Source: Bacteroidetes bacterium HGW-Bacteroidetes-1 | GTDB taxonomy: Bacteria; Bacteroidota; Bacteroidia; Bacteroidales; F082 | Assembly (NCBI GenBank): GCA_002842755.1 | Contig: PHDU01000032.1 | Span: forward strand, 1-55,483 | DNA: 55,483 bases | Direction of reading: 5' to 3' | Shown: one piece after another, positions 17,284 through 24,757 of the stretch | Layout: each line of letters starts with the position of its first letter | How positions within the stretch are numbered: the stretch's first letter is position 1 | Made by a program: the position numbers and the translations under genes | Notes under the pieces: generated by a model | Seen by the model: only the letters and a program-made list of their open reading frames with translations | Told to the model about the DNA's origin: nothing | Databases searched by the model: none

Positions 17284-19899
17284 ATGTCAAAAGTTCAAAA
17301 TGGTGTCGAAACACCTCTTATGAAACAGTATAACAGTATCAAGGCCAAATATCCCGATGCTTTACTGCTGTTTCGTGTGGGCGATTTTTATGAGACATTT
17401 GGCGAAGATGCGATCAAAGCGTCGGCGATTTTGGGAATTGTACTTACACGAAGAGCCAATGGAGCAGCGGCGTATATGGAGCTTGCCGGCTTTCCTCATC
17501 ATTCACTTGATACTTATTTGCCAAAATTGGTAAAAGCCGGACACAGGGTTGCTATCTGCGATCAGCTTGAAGACCCCAAGCTTACAAAAACCATTGTAAA
17601 AAGAGGTGTTACGGAGTTGGTTACTCCAGGAGTATCATACAATGACAATGTACTTAACCAAAAGGAGAACAATTTTTTAGCGGCTATTCATCTTCAGGAA
17701 GGTCACTCGGGAATTTCATTTCTGGATATTTCAACAGGTGAGTTTTTTATTGCAGAGGGAAATATTGAATATATTGATAAGCTTTTGCAAAGTTTTAACC
17801 CAAGCGAAATTATCCTTCAACGCAATAAACGGAAAATGTTTCTTGAGACATTTGGCGACCGGTTTTACTTGAATGTTTTTGATGACTGGGTTTTTACCTG
17901 GGATTTTGCAAATGAAGCGTTATGCAATCATTTTAAAACAACATCATTAAAAGGCTTTGGAGTTGAAGATTTTAAGGTTGGTGTTATCGCTGCTGGTGCT
18001 GCATTACATTATTTAATGGAAACACACCATGATCGTATTGAACATCTTTCAAGCCTTGCCCGCATCGATGAAGGGCAATATGTTTGGCTGGATAAATTTA
18101 CGATTCGAAATCTTGAATTGCTATCATCACCGCATCCGGATGGAAAAACATTGGTTGACACACTTGATCATACGGTAACCCCAATGGGAAGCAGGCTGTT
18201 AAAGCGATGGATAGCATTGCCTTTAAAAGTGCAAAAGGTTATTGAAGAGCGGCACGAAATTGTTCAAAGCCTGACGCTAAAAAGGGAATTGCTCCATCAG
18301 ATGTGTGAGTGCATGCGCCAAACAGGTGATCTGGAGCGTCTTATTTCTAAAGTCTCTTTGGGAAAGGTGAACCCCAGAGAACTTCTCCAAATAGCGCGTG
18401 CCCTCGAACAAGTAGCAGCAATCAAGCAGATTTGTGAGATTTCTAAACAAGAGGGTTTGATGAAGATTGCTGAACAACTTAACCCTTGCAAATCGGTAAA
18501 GGAGCAAATTCAGCGTACAATCCAACCAGAACCACCTGCTGTAGCAGCTAAGGGAAACCTTATATGCAATGGAATTTCTCCCGAATTGGATGAGTTAAGA
18601 CAATTATCGAAATCGGGCAAGAATTTTCTGATGGCAATGCAGAAGAGAGAGGCAGAAAGCACAGGTATAAGTAGTTTGAAAATAGGTTTCAACAATGTTT
18701 TTGGCTATTATCTTGAGGTTACCAATGCCCATAAAAACAAAGTTCCTTCCGAATGGAATCGCAAACAAACACTCACTGGATCAGAGCGTTATATAACCGA
18801 GGAGTTAAAAGAATACGAGCAAAAAATAGTTGGAGCTGAGGAACGGATGCTCACTTTGGAACTGCAATTGTTTGGCGAACTCATTGTAAGTGTAAGTGCT
18901 TTTGTAGGTCCGGTTCAATTGAACGCCTCATTGCTGGCCCGACTTGATTGCCTTGCTTCTTTTGCGGAAGTGGCAATGAAAAACAAGTATGTAAGGCCTG
19001 AATTGAATGATTCATTTGTGATCGATATTAAAAATGGCAGACATCCGGTTATAGAACAACAGCTTCCTGCCGACGAATCATATGTGTCAAACGACGTTTA
19101 CCTCGATTCAGAACAACAACAGATACTTATTATTACAGGACCCAATATGTCCGGTAAATCAGCTTTATTGCGACAAACAGCACTTATTGTTCTCATGGCT
19201 CAAATGGGTAGTTTCGTTCCTGCTGAGTCGGCAAACATTGGATTGGTAGATAAAGTTTTTACCAGGGTCGGAGCAAGCGATAATATTTCTTCGGGTGAAT
19301 CAACATTTATGGTTGAGATGAATGAAACTGCCAGTATTTTAAATAATATTTCGTCACGCAGCTTAATTCTTCTGGATGAAATTGGAAGGGGAACAAGCAC
19401 TTATGATGGTATAAGTATTGCCTGGGCTATTACCGAATATTTGCACGATCATCCTGCCTACCGCTCGAAAGTAATGTTTGCAACCCATTATCATGAACTT
19501 ATTGAAATGGCTGCATCATTTCCACGTATCCGGAATTATCATGTGGCAGTGAAAGAAGCTGGAAATAAGGTTATTTTTTTACGAAAACTTAAAAAGGGGG
19601 GAAGTGCACATAGTTTTGGAATTCATGTTGCCACCATGGCAGGGATGCCGCGAAAGGTGATTGACAGGGCAAATAAATTGCTTACAATGCTTGAGAAAAC
19701 CCATTCAGATGAATCGTTTAAAAAAGCAGGCGGAGCTAAAAGTGAAGGTGATGGATACCAGTTGAGTTTTATAAAACTTGATGATCCATTGCTTTTGCAA
19801 ATAAAAGATGACATTCTTAGCACCAACATAGATACGTTAACCCCTGTTGAGGCATTGATAAAACTTCACGAAATAAAAAAACTGTTGGGTAAGTACTGA
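17284..19899 (+). CDS. mutS: DNA mismatch repair protein MutS
   Basis: It recognises mismatches and small loops and recruits MutL in post-replicative repair. 871 residues, typical for full-length MutS. Domain I carries the mismatch-wedging Phe-X-Glu motif (FRVGDFYETFGEDA, near residue 38). Connector, core and clamp domains follow. The ATPase has Walker A GPNMSGKSA (about 619-627), Walker B LILLDEIGRGTSTYDG and FATHYHEL. The C-terminal tail ends with an HTH-like LTPVEALIKLHEIKKL segment. The gene has its own promoter, divergent from the methyltransferase. Confidence 0.98.
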   Translation: MSKVQNGVETPLMKQYNSIKAKYPDALLLFRVGDFYETFGEDAIKASAILGIVLTRRANGAAAYMELAGFPHHSLDTYLPKLVKAGHRVAICDQLEDPKLTKTIVKRGVTELVTPGVSYNDNVLNQKENNFLAAIHLQEGHSGISFLDISTGEFFIAEGNIEYIDKLLQSFNPSEIILQRNKRKMFLETFGDRFYLNVFDDWVFTWDFANEALCNHFKTTSLKGFGVEDFKVGVIAAGAALHYLMETHHDRIEHLSSLARIDEGQYVWLDKFTIRNLELLSSPHPDGKTLVDTLDHTVTPMGSRLLKRWIALPLKVQKVIEERHEIVQSLTLKRELLHQMCECMRQTGDLERLISKVSLGKVNPRELLQIARALEQVAAIKQICEISKQEGLMKIAEQLNPCKSVKEQIQRTIQPEPPAVAAKGNLICNGISPELDELRQLSKSGKNFLMAMQKREAESTGISSLKIGFNNVFGYYLEVTNAHKNKVPSEWNRKQTLTGSERYITEELKEYEQKIVGAEERMLTLELQLFGELIVSVSAFVGPVQLNASLLARLDCLASFAEVAMKNKYVRPELNDSFVIDIKNGRHPVIEQQLPADESYVSNDVYLDSEQQQILIITGPNMSGKSALLRQTALIVLMAQMGSFVPAESANIGLVDKVFTRVGASDNISSGESTFMVEMNETASILNNISSRSLILLDEIGRGTSTYDGISIAWAITEYLHDHPAYRSKVMFATHYHELIEMAASFPRIRNYHVAVKEAGNKVIFLRKLKKGGSAHSFGIHVATMAGMPRKVIDRANKLLTMLEKTHSDESFKKAGGAKSEGDGYQLSFIKLDDPLLLQIKDDILSTNIDTLTPVEALIKLHEIKKLLGKY

Positions 19900-19948
19900 T
19901 CTGATTTAAAGAGAAGTAAGACAATCAATATTTTTTTTGAAAAAAAAC

Positions 19949-19980
19949 TTGTATGATATTTCAAAACTTGTGTACATTTG
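19949..19980 (+). promoter_or_regulatory. tRNA operon promoter (TTG / 21 bp / TACATTTG)
   Basis: The -33-like TTG at 19949-19951 and the exact -7 box TACATTTG at 19973-19980 are 21 bases apart, matching the Bacteroidota consensus well. They lie 61 bases before tRNA-Gly. This is one of the two best complete promoters in the window. Confidence 0.65.
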
Positions 19981-20041
19981 CAGCCTCAAAACGGGTCATA
20001 GAACGTTGTGGCATACATGTGAAAGTGTATCTTGAAATAAT

Positions 20042-20114
<73 letters not shown>

Positions 20115-20162
20115 CAACAGGCAATCCCGGTGAAATCCGGGATTTTTTGTAAAGTCCATTTT

Positions 20163-20247
20163 GCCCGAGTGGTGGAATTGGTAGACACGAAGGACTTAAA
20201 ATCCTTTGACCATTGCGGTCGTGCCGGTTCGAGTCCGGCCTCGGGTA
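20163..20247 (+). tRNA. tRNA-Leu (anticodon TAA)
   Basis: An 85-base class II tRNA with a long variable arm. The acceptor GCCCGAG pairs with CTCGGGT (one G-T pair). The anticodon loop CTTAAAA gives TAA. The T-loop is GTTCGAGTC. CCA is not encoded. A terminator follows at once, and beyond it lies the accessory island. tRNA-Leu genes are common integration targets. Confidence 0.97.
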
Positions 20248-20262
20248 CTGATTGATAGTGAA

Positions 20263-20297
20263 GGCCTTGGTAATCAATAACTTACCAAGGTCTTTTT
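20263..20297 (+). terminator. Rho-independent terminator of the tRNA-Gly/tRNA-Leu unit
   Basis: The arms CCTTGGTAA (20265-20273) and TTACCAAGG (20282-20290) are perfect inverted repeats with an 8-base loop. They are followed by TCTTTTT on the plus strand, 16 bases after the tRNA-Leu end. Confidence 0.85.
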
Positions 20298-20300
20298 CAT

Positions 20301-20324
20301 TAACGGGACGAATAACGGGACGAA
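20301..20324 (+). repeat. Tandem 12-bp direct repeat next to tRNA-Leu
   Basis: Two perfect copies of TAACGGGACGAA in tandem begin four bases after the tRNA operon terminator. They lie at the left edge of a region with phage- and element-like genes, so they could be part of an attachment site or a recombinase-binding arm. The rest of the gap up to 20883 holds only a doubtful 46-codon ORF, AT-rich sequence and a promoter motif. Confidence 0.6.
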
Positions 20325-20418
20325 TTTTATACCTTTTTGATATCTGTAATTAACTTGCATTTTCTTTTTATCCAGAAGATTTTAGTTTTATTTGGAGAGT
20401 AAATGGTTTTGACAACAG

Positions 20419-20559
20419 TTAAAACATTACCTGAAACATTTTTTCTGCAATTTTTTCAAGATTAGCCTTGCGCTGATCGAACTCTTTTTTCAATCCAGAT
20501 GATATATCCTTGATATGATTGGTTGGTAAGTGGAAGGAATTTTGCCTGTCAAGATTCAT
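20419..20559 (-). CDS. Very short ORF, possible gene remnant
   Basis: Minus-strand ATG at 20559 encodes 46 residues beginning MNLDRQNSFHLPTNHIKDIS and ending in a Lys/Glu-rich helix (FDQRKANLEKIAEKMF). The frame stays open a few codons upstream to a TAG. The composition is protein-like, but I recognise no family. Its place at the edge of the island suggests a leftover of a deleted gene. It may be chance. Confidence 0.2.
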   Translation of the reverse strand: MNLDRQNSFHLPTNHIKDISSGLKKEFDQRKANLEKIAEKMFQVMF

Positions 20560-20855
20560 TGCTTTTGATGACTTGCCAAAAGTCTATTAATTTGATGGCT
20601 GGTATTGCCCCACTAAATGCAATTATTTGGCCTCATGAGATTTATAACAGTTTTGGCTCTCAAGAAAATCGTCTTAAGGACTGATTTGAGCTTCTCCAAT
20701 TAATTTGTTAGTCTTTTTTTGATGTCCCGACAAATTACTTTCAATATCTATGATCCAGTTATGAAAAGGAAATATACATAAAGTAATACTTTATATAAAA
20801 TATATATATAACAGTATAATAGTTAGTTAAATAATTATTATTTAAATATTTTGAC

Positions 20856-20863
20856 TATCTTTG
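20856..20863 (+). promoter_or_regulatory. Promoter -7 element (TATCTTTG) of the HTH/terminase pair
   Basis: An exact TAnnTTTG 20 bases before ATG 20884. The longest frame starts at a TTG (20851) upstream of the box, so ATG 20884 is the better start. Confidence 0.5.
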
Positions 20864-20883
20864 GGAAATTAAAAAACACCCAT

Positions 20884-21123
20884 ATGGAACTGGAAATGAT
20901 TGCATCTGAGATTCAAACAGCCATTGGCATTGAGACCAAACAGCTGTTCAAAATAGGTTTATTGAAGCCACGAGAGGCTAAAAAATGGCTTGTTAAGCAC
21001 TATTATTATCAGTGGGCAAAGTCTGGCCGAACCTATGCAGACATCAAATATGAGTTGAGTCTTCGCTATAACATCAGCGTAAGTAGCATAGAAAAAATTA
21101 TCTACCGAGACAACAAAATCTAA
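20884..21123 (+). CDS. Small helix-turn-helix-like protein, phage type
   Basis: 79 residues from ATG 20884 (MELEMIASEI). The central part REAKKWLVKHYYYQWAKSGR reads as a helix pair. The end TYADIKYELSLRYNISVSSI resembles an HTH in which the second helix reads a DNA site, as in small phage and plasmid proteins of Bacteroidota. It ends 4 bases before the terminase-like gene, so the two form one operon. Its role could be DNA-packaging recognition or regulation. Family assignment is by general look only. Confidence 0.5.
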   Translation: MELEMIASEIQTAIGIETKQLFKIGLLKPREAKKWLVKHYYYQWAKSGRTYADIKYELSLRYNISVSSIEKIIYRDNKI

Positions 21124-21127
21124 GACA

Positions 21128-21508
21128 ATGACAAAAATCGGAGCACCAAAAAAGACCATCTGTTTGCTGCCATCTCATTGGCAGGAGGCACTGTTGGAAC
21201 TCTACAGGCAGGGAGGTTCAGATAATGAGGTCAAAGCATTGATATACAGTTGGATTGGAACGTTTTCCAACAACTTATGGGATAGATGGATGAAAGAGGA
21301 GGAGGACTTTTGGGAAACCATAAAAAGGGGAAGAATGCTGAGTGAAGCCTGGTGGGAAAAACAAGGCAGAAGTAACCTGATGACTCCAAATTTTAACGCG
21401 ACTTTGTGGTATATGAATATGAAGAACAGGTTCGGTTGGGCCGACAGTCAGAAGATCGATCACACCAGCAGCGGAGAGAAAATAAACATCAATCTAGTGC
21501 GTGGATAA
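21128..21508 (+). CDS. Phage terminase small subunit-like DNA-packaging protein
   Basis: 126 residues. The pattern LYRQGGSDNEVKALIYSWIG, then LWDRWMKEEEDFWETIKRGR, then AWWEKQGRSNL and TLWYMNMKNRFGWAD with a DHTSSGEKI tail, is what I know from small terminase subunits of Bacteroidota phages (repeated short HTH units that bind the pac/cos site). No large subunit, portal or capsid gene follows; instead there is a gap with a small-RNA-like unit. It is therefore an orphan, probably the remnant of a prophage or satellite integrated near tRNA-Leu. Confidence 0.6.
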   Translation: MTKIGAPKKTICLLPSHWQEALLELYRQGGSDNEVKALIYSWIGTFSNNLWDRWMKEEEDFWETIKRGRMLSEAWWEKQGRSNLMTPNFNATLWYMNMKNRFGWADSQKIDHTSSGEKININLVRG

Positions 21509-21598
21509 GACACTTTAGTTCGGATATGTTTTTGGGTATATGAATCTATACAATACTTGATTCTGAAAAAAGGTTAACAAAATTGGGTCAATTGTGCC

Positions 21599-21606
21599 TA
21601 TATTTG
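21599..21606 (+). promoter_or_regulatory. Promoter -7 element (TATATTTG) of a candidate small RNA
   Basis: An exact TAnnTTTG in a gap without a gene, with a rho-independent terminator 65-100 bases downstream. A TTAA at about 21 bases upstream is a poor -33 match. Confidence 0.45.
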
Positions 21607-21610
21607 TAAT

Positions 21611-21706
21611 GCATTTTAGGGATAAATCACCCGAGCCCTCGGGAAGATCCTAATTGGTTGGTTGTTTTAGGAGGCACTTCTGGGCAAGGAGTGTCTCTTT
21701 TTTTTT
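21611..21706 (+). ncRNA. Candidate small RNA of about 95 nt
   Basis: A promoter-like box (21599-21606) and an intrinsic terminator (21671-21706) define a unit of about 95 bases with no credible protein (only a 14-codon frame from ATG 21610). Internal structure includes the hairpin CCCGAGCCCTCGGG (21632-21646 region) and then a single-stranded TTGGTTGGTTG tract. It lies between the orphan terminase gene and a T9SS-sorted protein and may regulate either. No known RNA family is recognised. The terminator alone could instead end the terminase transcript. The remainder of the 330-base gap (21509-21835) shows nothing else. Confidence 0.4.
21671..21706 (+). terminator. Rho-independent terminator
   Basis: GAGGCACT (21671-21678) pairs with AGTGTCTC (21690-21697), with one G-T pair, around an 11-base loop. 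A run of nine T residues follows (21698-21706). It ends the candidate small RNA and/or the HTH/terminase operon. Confidence 0.8.
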
Positions 21707-21835
21707 AGGTTTAGGTTGAGGAGAAAAAAAGATTGGGTTTTTTGGATCTTTGGAATTTTAGTAAATTTATCCCGAAAAATTAGATTTTCCAGAGAATAAG
21801 CAGAATCAGAGATTATACTTTAATACAACAGAAAA

Positions 21836-22492
21836 ATGAAAAGATTGCTTTTAGCTGGTTTTAGTTTAATAGTCATGCTTCATATTGCCAAAAGTCAAGT
21901 TACAGAACGACAAGTACGACCAATCGATTCGGCATATGTAATTAACTATCTGCAATTTGGAAATTTTCATACGGTAAATTCACATCCAGTAGTTGGTGGG
22001 GATAATATTATTACCTGGGATCATGGGAGTGGTTTATACCAGAATATCACAGGGTACTATGTTGGCTGGAGCAATACAGATAGGGTTGATGAATCAACTG
22101 CAAGCCAGATTAATGAAACAAACGGTCAGTCTTATAAAACATTTAATTTAAATGGAATGCAAGATGTTCAAAGTTATGAAGATTCTTTGTCAGCTTGGTT
22201 TTCAAGTATAGGGATTCCTGTGAATGTGCGAGAGCAAAATACTTTTGAATATTCATTATTTCCAAATCCAGTTGAAAAAAATACAATCCTTTCAGTCAAT
22301 GTCGAACCATCTAAAGAATATACTTTATCGATTTATGATGTTTCAGGACGATTCATTAAAAAAATTCAAGGTGTAAGTGATATTGGTGGTGTAAATGTAA
22401 GTTTAGGATTTTCATCTTATACAAACGGAGTTTATATTGTTGAATTTCAATCAGAAACAACAAGTTTTTGTACCAAGGTTTTGAAAAAGTGA
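21836..22492 (+). CDS. Small secreted protein with T9SS sorting domain
   Basis: 218 residues. The signal peptide spans residues 1-20 (LLLAGFSLIVMLHIAKSQ). A short unique region of about 120 residues follows (TWDHGSGLYQNITGYYVGWS, then a Ser/Asn-rich stretch). The sorting domain is about residues 140-218 (YSLFPNPVEKNTILSV, GRFIKKIQG, NGVYIVEFQ, ending KVLKK). More than a third of the mature protein is sorting signal, so the functional part is unusually small. Its function is unknown. It lies inside the accessory island, after the candidate small RNA. Confidence 0.75.
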   Translation: MKRLLLAGFSLIVMLHIAKSQVTERQVRPIDSAYVINYLQFGNFHTVNSHPVVGGDNIITWDHGSGLYQNITGYYVGWSNTDRVDESTASQINETNGQSYKTFNLNGMQDVQSYEDSLSAWFSSIGIPVNVREQNTFEYSLFPNPVEKNTILSVNVEPSKEYTLSIYDVSGRFIKKIQGVSDIGGVNVSLGFSSYTNGVYIVEFQSETTSFCTKVLKK

Positions 22493-22612
22493 ATTGCAAG
22501 GTACTAATATTTAGATTTTTTGTAATGCAAAGTTTGCAAGGGCATAAATTAATTGGTGAGAAGACTTGGGTTTTGGTGTCATTCAAAGATTCAATCCGGC
22601 TGGGCGGACAAG

Positions 22613-22665
22613 CGCTGACGCGGAGGGCACGGTTTGCAAAACCGCGCCAGCGTTGGCTGACGCGG
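22613..22665. repeat. GC-rich palindromic repeat
   Basis: CGCTGACGCGG (22613-22623) is the inverse of CCGCGCCAGCG (22642-22652) with one mismatch, enclosing a smaller palindrome GGTTT-GCA-AAACC (22631-22643). GCTGACGCGG is repeated directly at 22656-22665. The segment is far more GC-rich than the surrounding sequence and lies between the end of the T9SS protein gene and a convergent element-type gene. It looks like a REP-type element or a structured foreign fragment. Confidence 0.65.
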
Positions 22666-22693
22666 TTGGAATTGGTTGGAAATTTGCGGGACG

Positions 22694-23122
22694 TTAGATG
22701 TTTTGTTGATCCTGGATGTTTTTGAGCCAGATGTTGGCGAAATAGATGAGGTCGTTGAGGCGCGATGGGATGTATTGCCATTTGCCTTCTTTTTGAAAAA
22801 TGGCTTCATCGTACATGAGGGCGTTTTGGAATGACATGGGGTAGATTTGCGGGAGAGGATTGGGTTGTTGGGGATCAGGAACAGGTGTATAGATTGCAAA
22901 AGTCATTTCAGGATCCGGGACTAAATCGCCGTTCTGGAGGTAGTAATGGGCTAAGCTGAATACTTTCATAGTGCGGCCTACGATGTCGGTGGTGAAGAGG
23001 TATTCGACTGAAAGGGGCATAAAAGCTTCGTGGGCGTTGTTGATACGGACGTGCTGGGCTTTGTCGAGCCGGGCAATGAGTTTGTTGAAAATGTGGGTTG
23101 ATTTTTGATTCAGGGTTTTCAT
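22694..23122 (-). CDS. Element-type protein, probably DUF6908 family
   Basis: 142 residues, soluble. Motifs FMPLSVEYLF, SLAHYYLQNGDLVPDPEMTF and a C-terminal PSRLNDLIYFANIWLKNI resemble the DUF6908 proteins I know from Bacteroidota conjugative elements. The family has no known activity. Upstream (to the right) are a GC-rich hairpin and a fragment of a zinc-ribbon gene in the same orientation, so the three are leftovers of one element operon. Base composition is more GC-rich than neighbours. Family assignment is from memory of the NGDL/DPEM pattern. Confidence 0.55.
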   Translation of the reverse strand: MKTLNQKSTHIFNKLIARLDKAQHVRINNAHEAFMPLSVEYLFTTDIVGRTMKVFSLAHYYLQNGDLVPDPEMTFAIYTPVPDPQQPNPLPQIYPMSFQNALMYDEAIFQKEGKWQYIPSRLNDLIYFANIWLKNIQDQQNI

Positions 23123-23161
23123 AGAATGCTTATTTAGAATGCTTATAAATAGGAAGGATAA

Positions 23162-23187
23162 GCGCCCTAGCTGCTAAGCCAGGGCGC
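23162..23187 (-). terminator. GC-rich hairpin between element-type genes
   Basis: GCGCCCT (23162-23168) pairs perfectly with AGGGCGC (23181-23187) around a 12-base loop. On the minus strand it is followed by TTATCCTTCC, a weak T-tract, so it may be a partial terminator or attenuator downstream of the zinc-ribbon fragment. Confidence 0.5.
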
Positions 23188-23196
23188 GAGGTTAAT

Positions 23197-23335
23197 TTAA
23201 CGGTATTGACTTTGGTAGAACTCTTCGTCGATGGCAGAAGAGATGAAAGCATTAAAGCTTACTTCACCGCAGCGCAGGCAAAAAACTTTACGCGTTGATG
23301 GGAAATAGTAAGCCTGGGCACATACAATGTGATTG
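23197..23335 (-). pseudogene. 3' fragment of a zinc-ribbon-type gene
   Basis: A minus-strand frame with no start codon reads HIVCAQAYYFPSTRKVFCLR, then CGEVSFNAFISSAIDEEFYQ, then SQYR and a stop at 23197-23199. CLRCGE is a zinc-ribbon knuckle. The residues look like a genuine C-terminus of a small element-encoded protein. Its 5' part is missing: beyond about 23335 the sequence belongs to the plus-strand epimerase fragment. It marks one side of a recombination junction. Confidence 0.45.
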
Positions 23336-23904
23336 AAGCAGCTGTAAAGCTTGGGATTAAGAAGATAGTTATTGCTTCGTCAGAGACCACCTACGGCATC
23401 TGTTTTTCAGATGGTAAAACTAATCCTCACGCGCTACCTTTGGAGGAGGACTATGATGTTGATCCCATGGATAGCTATGGATTATCGAAGGTTGTGAATG
23501 AGAAAACGGCACGCAGCTTCCAGCGACGGTCAGGCTTTGATATTTATGCCCTACGTATCGGAAATGTGATTGAGCCTCACGAATACGCTGAACTGTTCCC
23601 GTATTATTTCAAAAATCCTGAGGTACGTTGCAGGAATACTTTCTGTTATATTGATGCGCGTGATCTGGGACAGATCGTGGATTTATGTTTGAAAAAAGAT
23701 GACCTTGGTTTTCAGATCTTCAATGCCGGAAACGATCATAACGGCGCCATTATCCCCAGCAAAGAATTGGCTGAACAGTTTTTCTCTGGTGTGCCAATTA
23801 CGCGTGTTTTAGGAGAACATGAAGCATTGTTTTCAAATCGCAAAATCCGCGAAGTTCTGGGGTTCAGAGAACTACATAACTGGCAGAAATACGTGAAAAT
23901 GTAG
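23314..23904 (+). pseudogene. NAD-dependent epimerase/dehydratase lacking its N-terminus
   Basis: Extended SDR family resembling sugar-nucleotide epimerases. Homology begins at LGTYNVIEAAVKLG and continues through IASSETTYG (catalytic Ser), YGLSKVVNEK (catalytic Tyr-x-x-x-Lys), LRIGNVIEP and FCYIDARDLGQIVDL to the C-terminus. The first 70-80 residues, including the GxxGxxG NAD-binding motif, are missing. The only available start is GTG 23329, giving 191 residues that could not bind NAD normally. Just upstream lies a fragment of an unrelated gene on the other strand, so a deletion or insertion removed the 5' end. Nonfunctional unless it acts as part of something else. Confidence 0.75.
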
Positions 23905-24096
23905 TAATTGTTGGGTTAAGATTCAAGGATTTGAGAGACTTGAGCGTGGGGGCGAATGAGGTTGATTTAGAAAGTATATATGAAGTGTGGGGTTTCAGAT
24001 TACCTGACATACACTAATATCAATAGAAATAATTTAGTGAAAATAAGTGAAAAAAAAAAGCATAAGCAAAGTCTAATATGCCTGATTTTATAATTT

Positions 24097-24636
24097 TCAG
24101 ATATCTGCGATAGGTTCAATATCCGGATCATGCCAGCTTGCATAGGTTGTATAAGATCTGGATATGCGCATCACTTCACCTTCCAGAAGTTGTTTGTCGA
24201 TGGTTTTGATTCTTTTTGCGGGTACACCTGCATAAACACTGCCTGATTCGACGATAGTATCTTTTGAAACAAGGGCTCCGGCAGCTACTATTGAATTGCT
24301 TTCAACAATTGCCCCATCCATAATGATAGCCCCCATTCCGATGAGTACGTTGTCGTTAATTGTGCATCCATGAATAATGGCGTTGTGGGCTATGGATACA
24401 TTATCTCCAATGTTTACAGGAGCTTTTTTATAGGTGCAATGAATTACGACACCATCCTGAATGTTAACATTGTTGCCAATTCTTATATAATGAACGTCGC
24501 CACGTACCACCGTATTGTACCAGATACTGCAATTGTCACCCATCTCTACATCACCTATGATGGTTGCATTTTCAGCTTTAAAACAATTTTTTCCAAATTT
24601 CGGATGCTTTCCTTTTATACTTCTAATAAGAGCCAT
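24097..24636 (-). CDS. Gamma-class carbonic anhydrase-like hexapeptide protein
   Basis: 179 residues forming a left-handed beta-helix of hexapeptide repeats (GDVEMGDNCSIWYNTVVRGD, IGNNVNIQDGVVIH and so on). The three metal-binding His of gamma carbonic anhydrases are present: His66, His84 and His89, with the expected five-residue spacing of the last pair. The family includes CamH/YrdA/PaaY-like proteins; many lack strong anhydrase activity. It lies 121 bases after nadB on the same strand and may be read from the sucA-sucB-nadB unit. Confidence 0.88.
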   Translation of the reverse strand: MALIRSIKGKHPKFGKNCFKAENATIIGDVEMGDNCSIWYNTVVRGDVHYIRIGNNVNIQDGVVIHCTYKKAPVNIGDNVSIAHNAIIHGCTINDNVLIGMGAIIMDGAIVESNSIVAAGALVSKDTIVESGSVYAGVPAKRIKTIDKQLLEGEVMRISRSYTTYASWHDPDIEPIADI

Positions 24637-24757
24637 AGGTGGTGTTTTTTGATTAGGTTGATGAAACTCAATTTAACAGAAAATCAGAACAATAATTATG
24701 GAAATAATTCCATCTTTGTTGAATAAAAAGCTTGATCAGCTAATTTTCCAGAGGGTG

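Noticed and set aside
22356-22899. Overlapping open frames on both strands around the GC-rich palindrome
   Set aside because: They have low-complexity or improbable composition, overlap the T9SS and DUF6908-like genes antisense, and have no domain.
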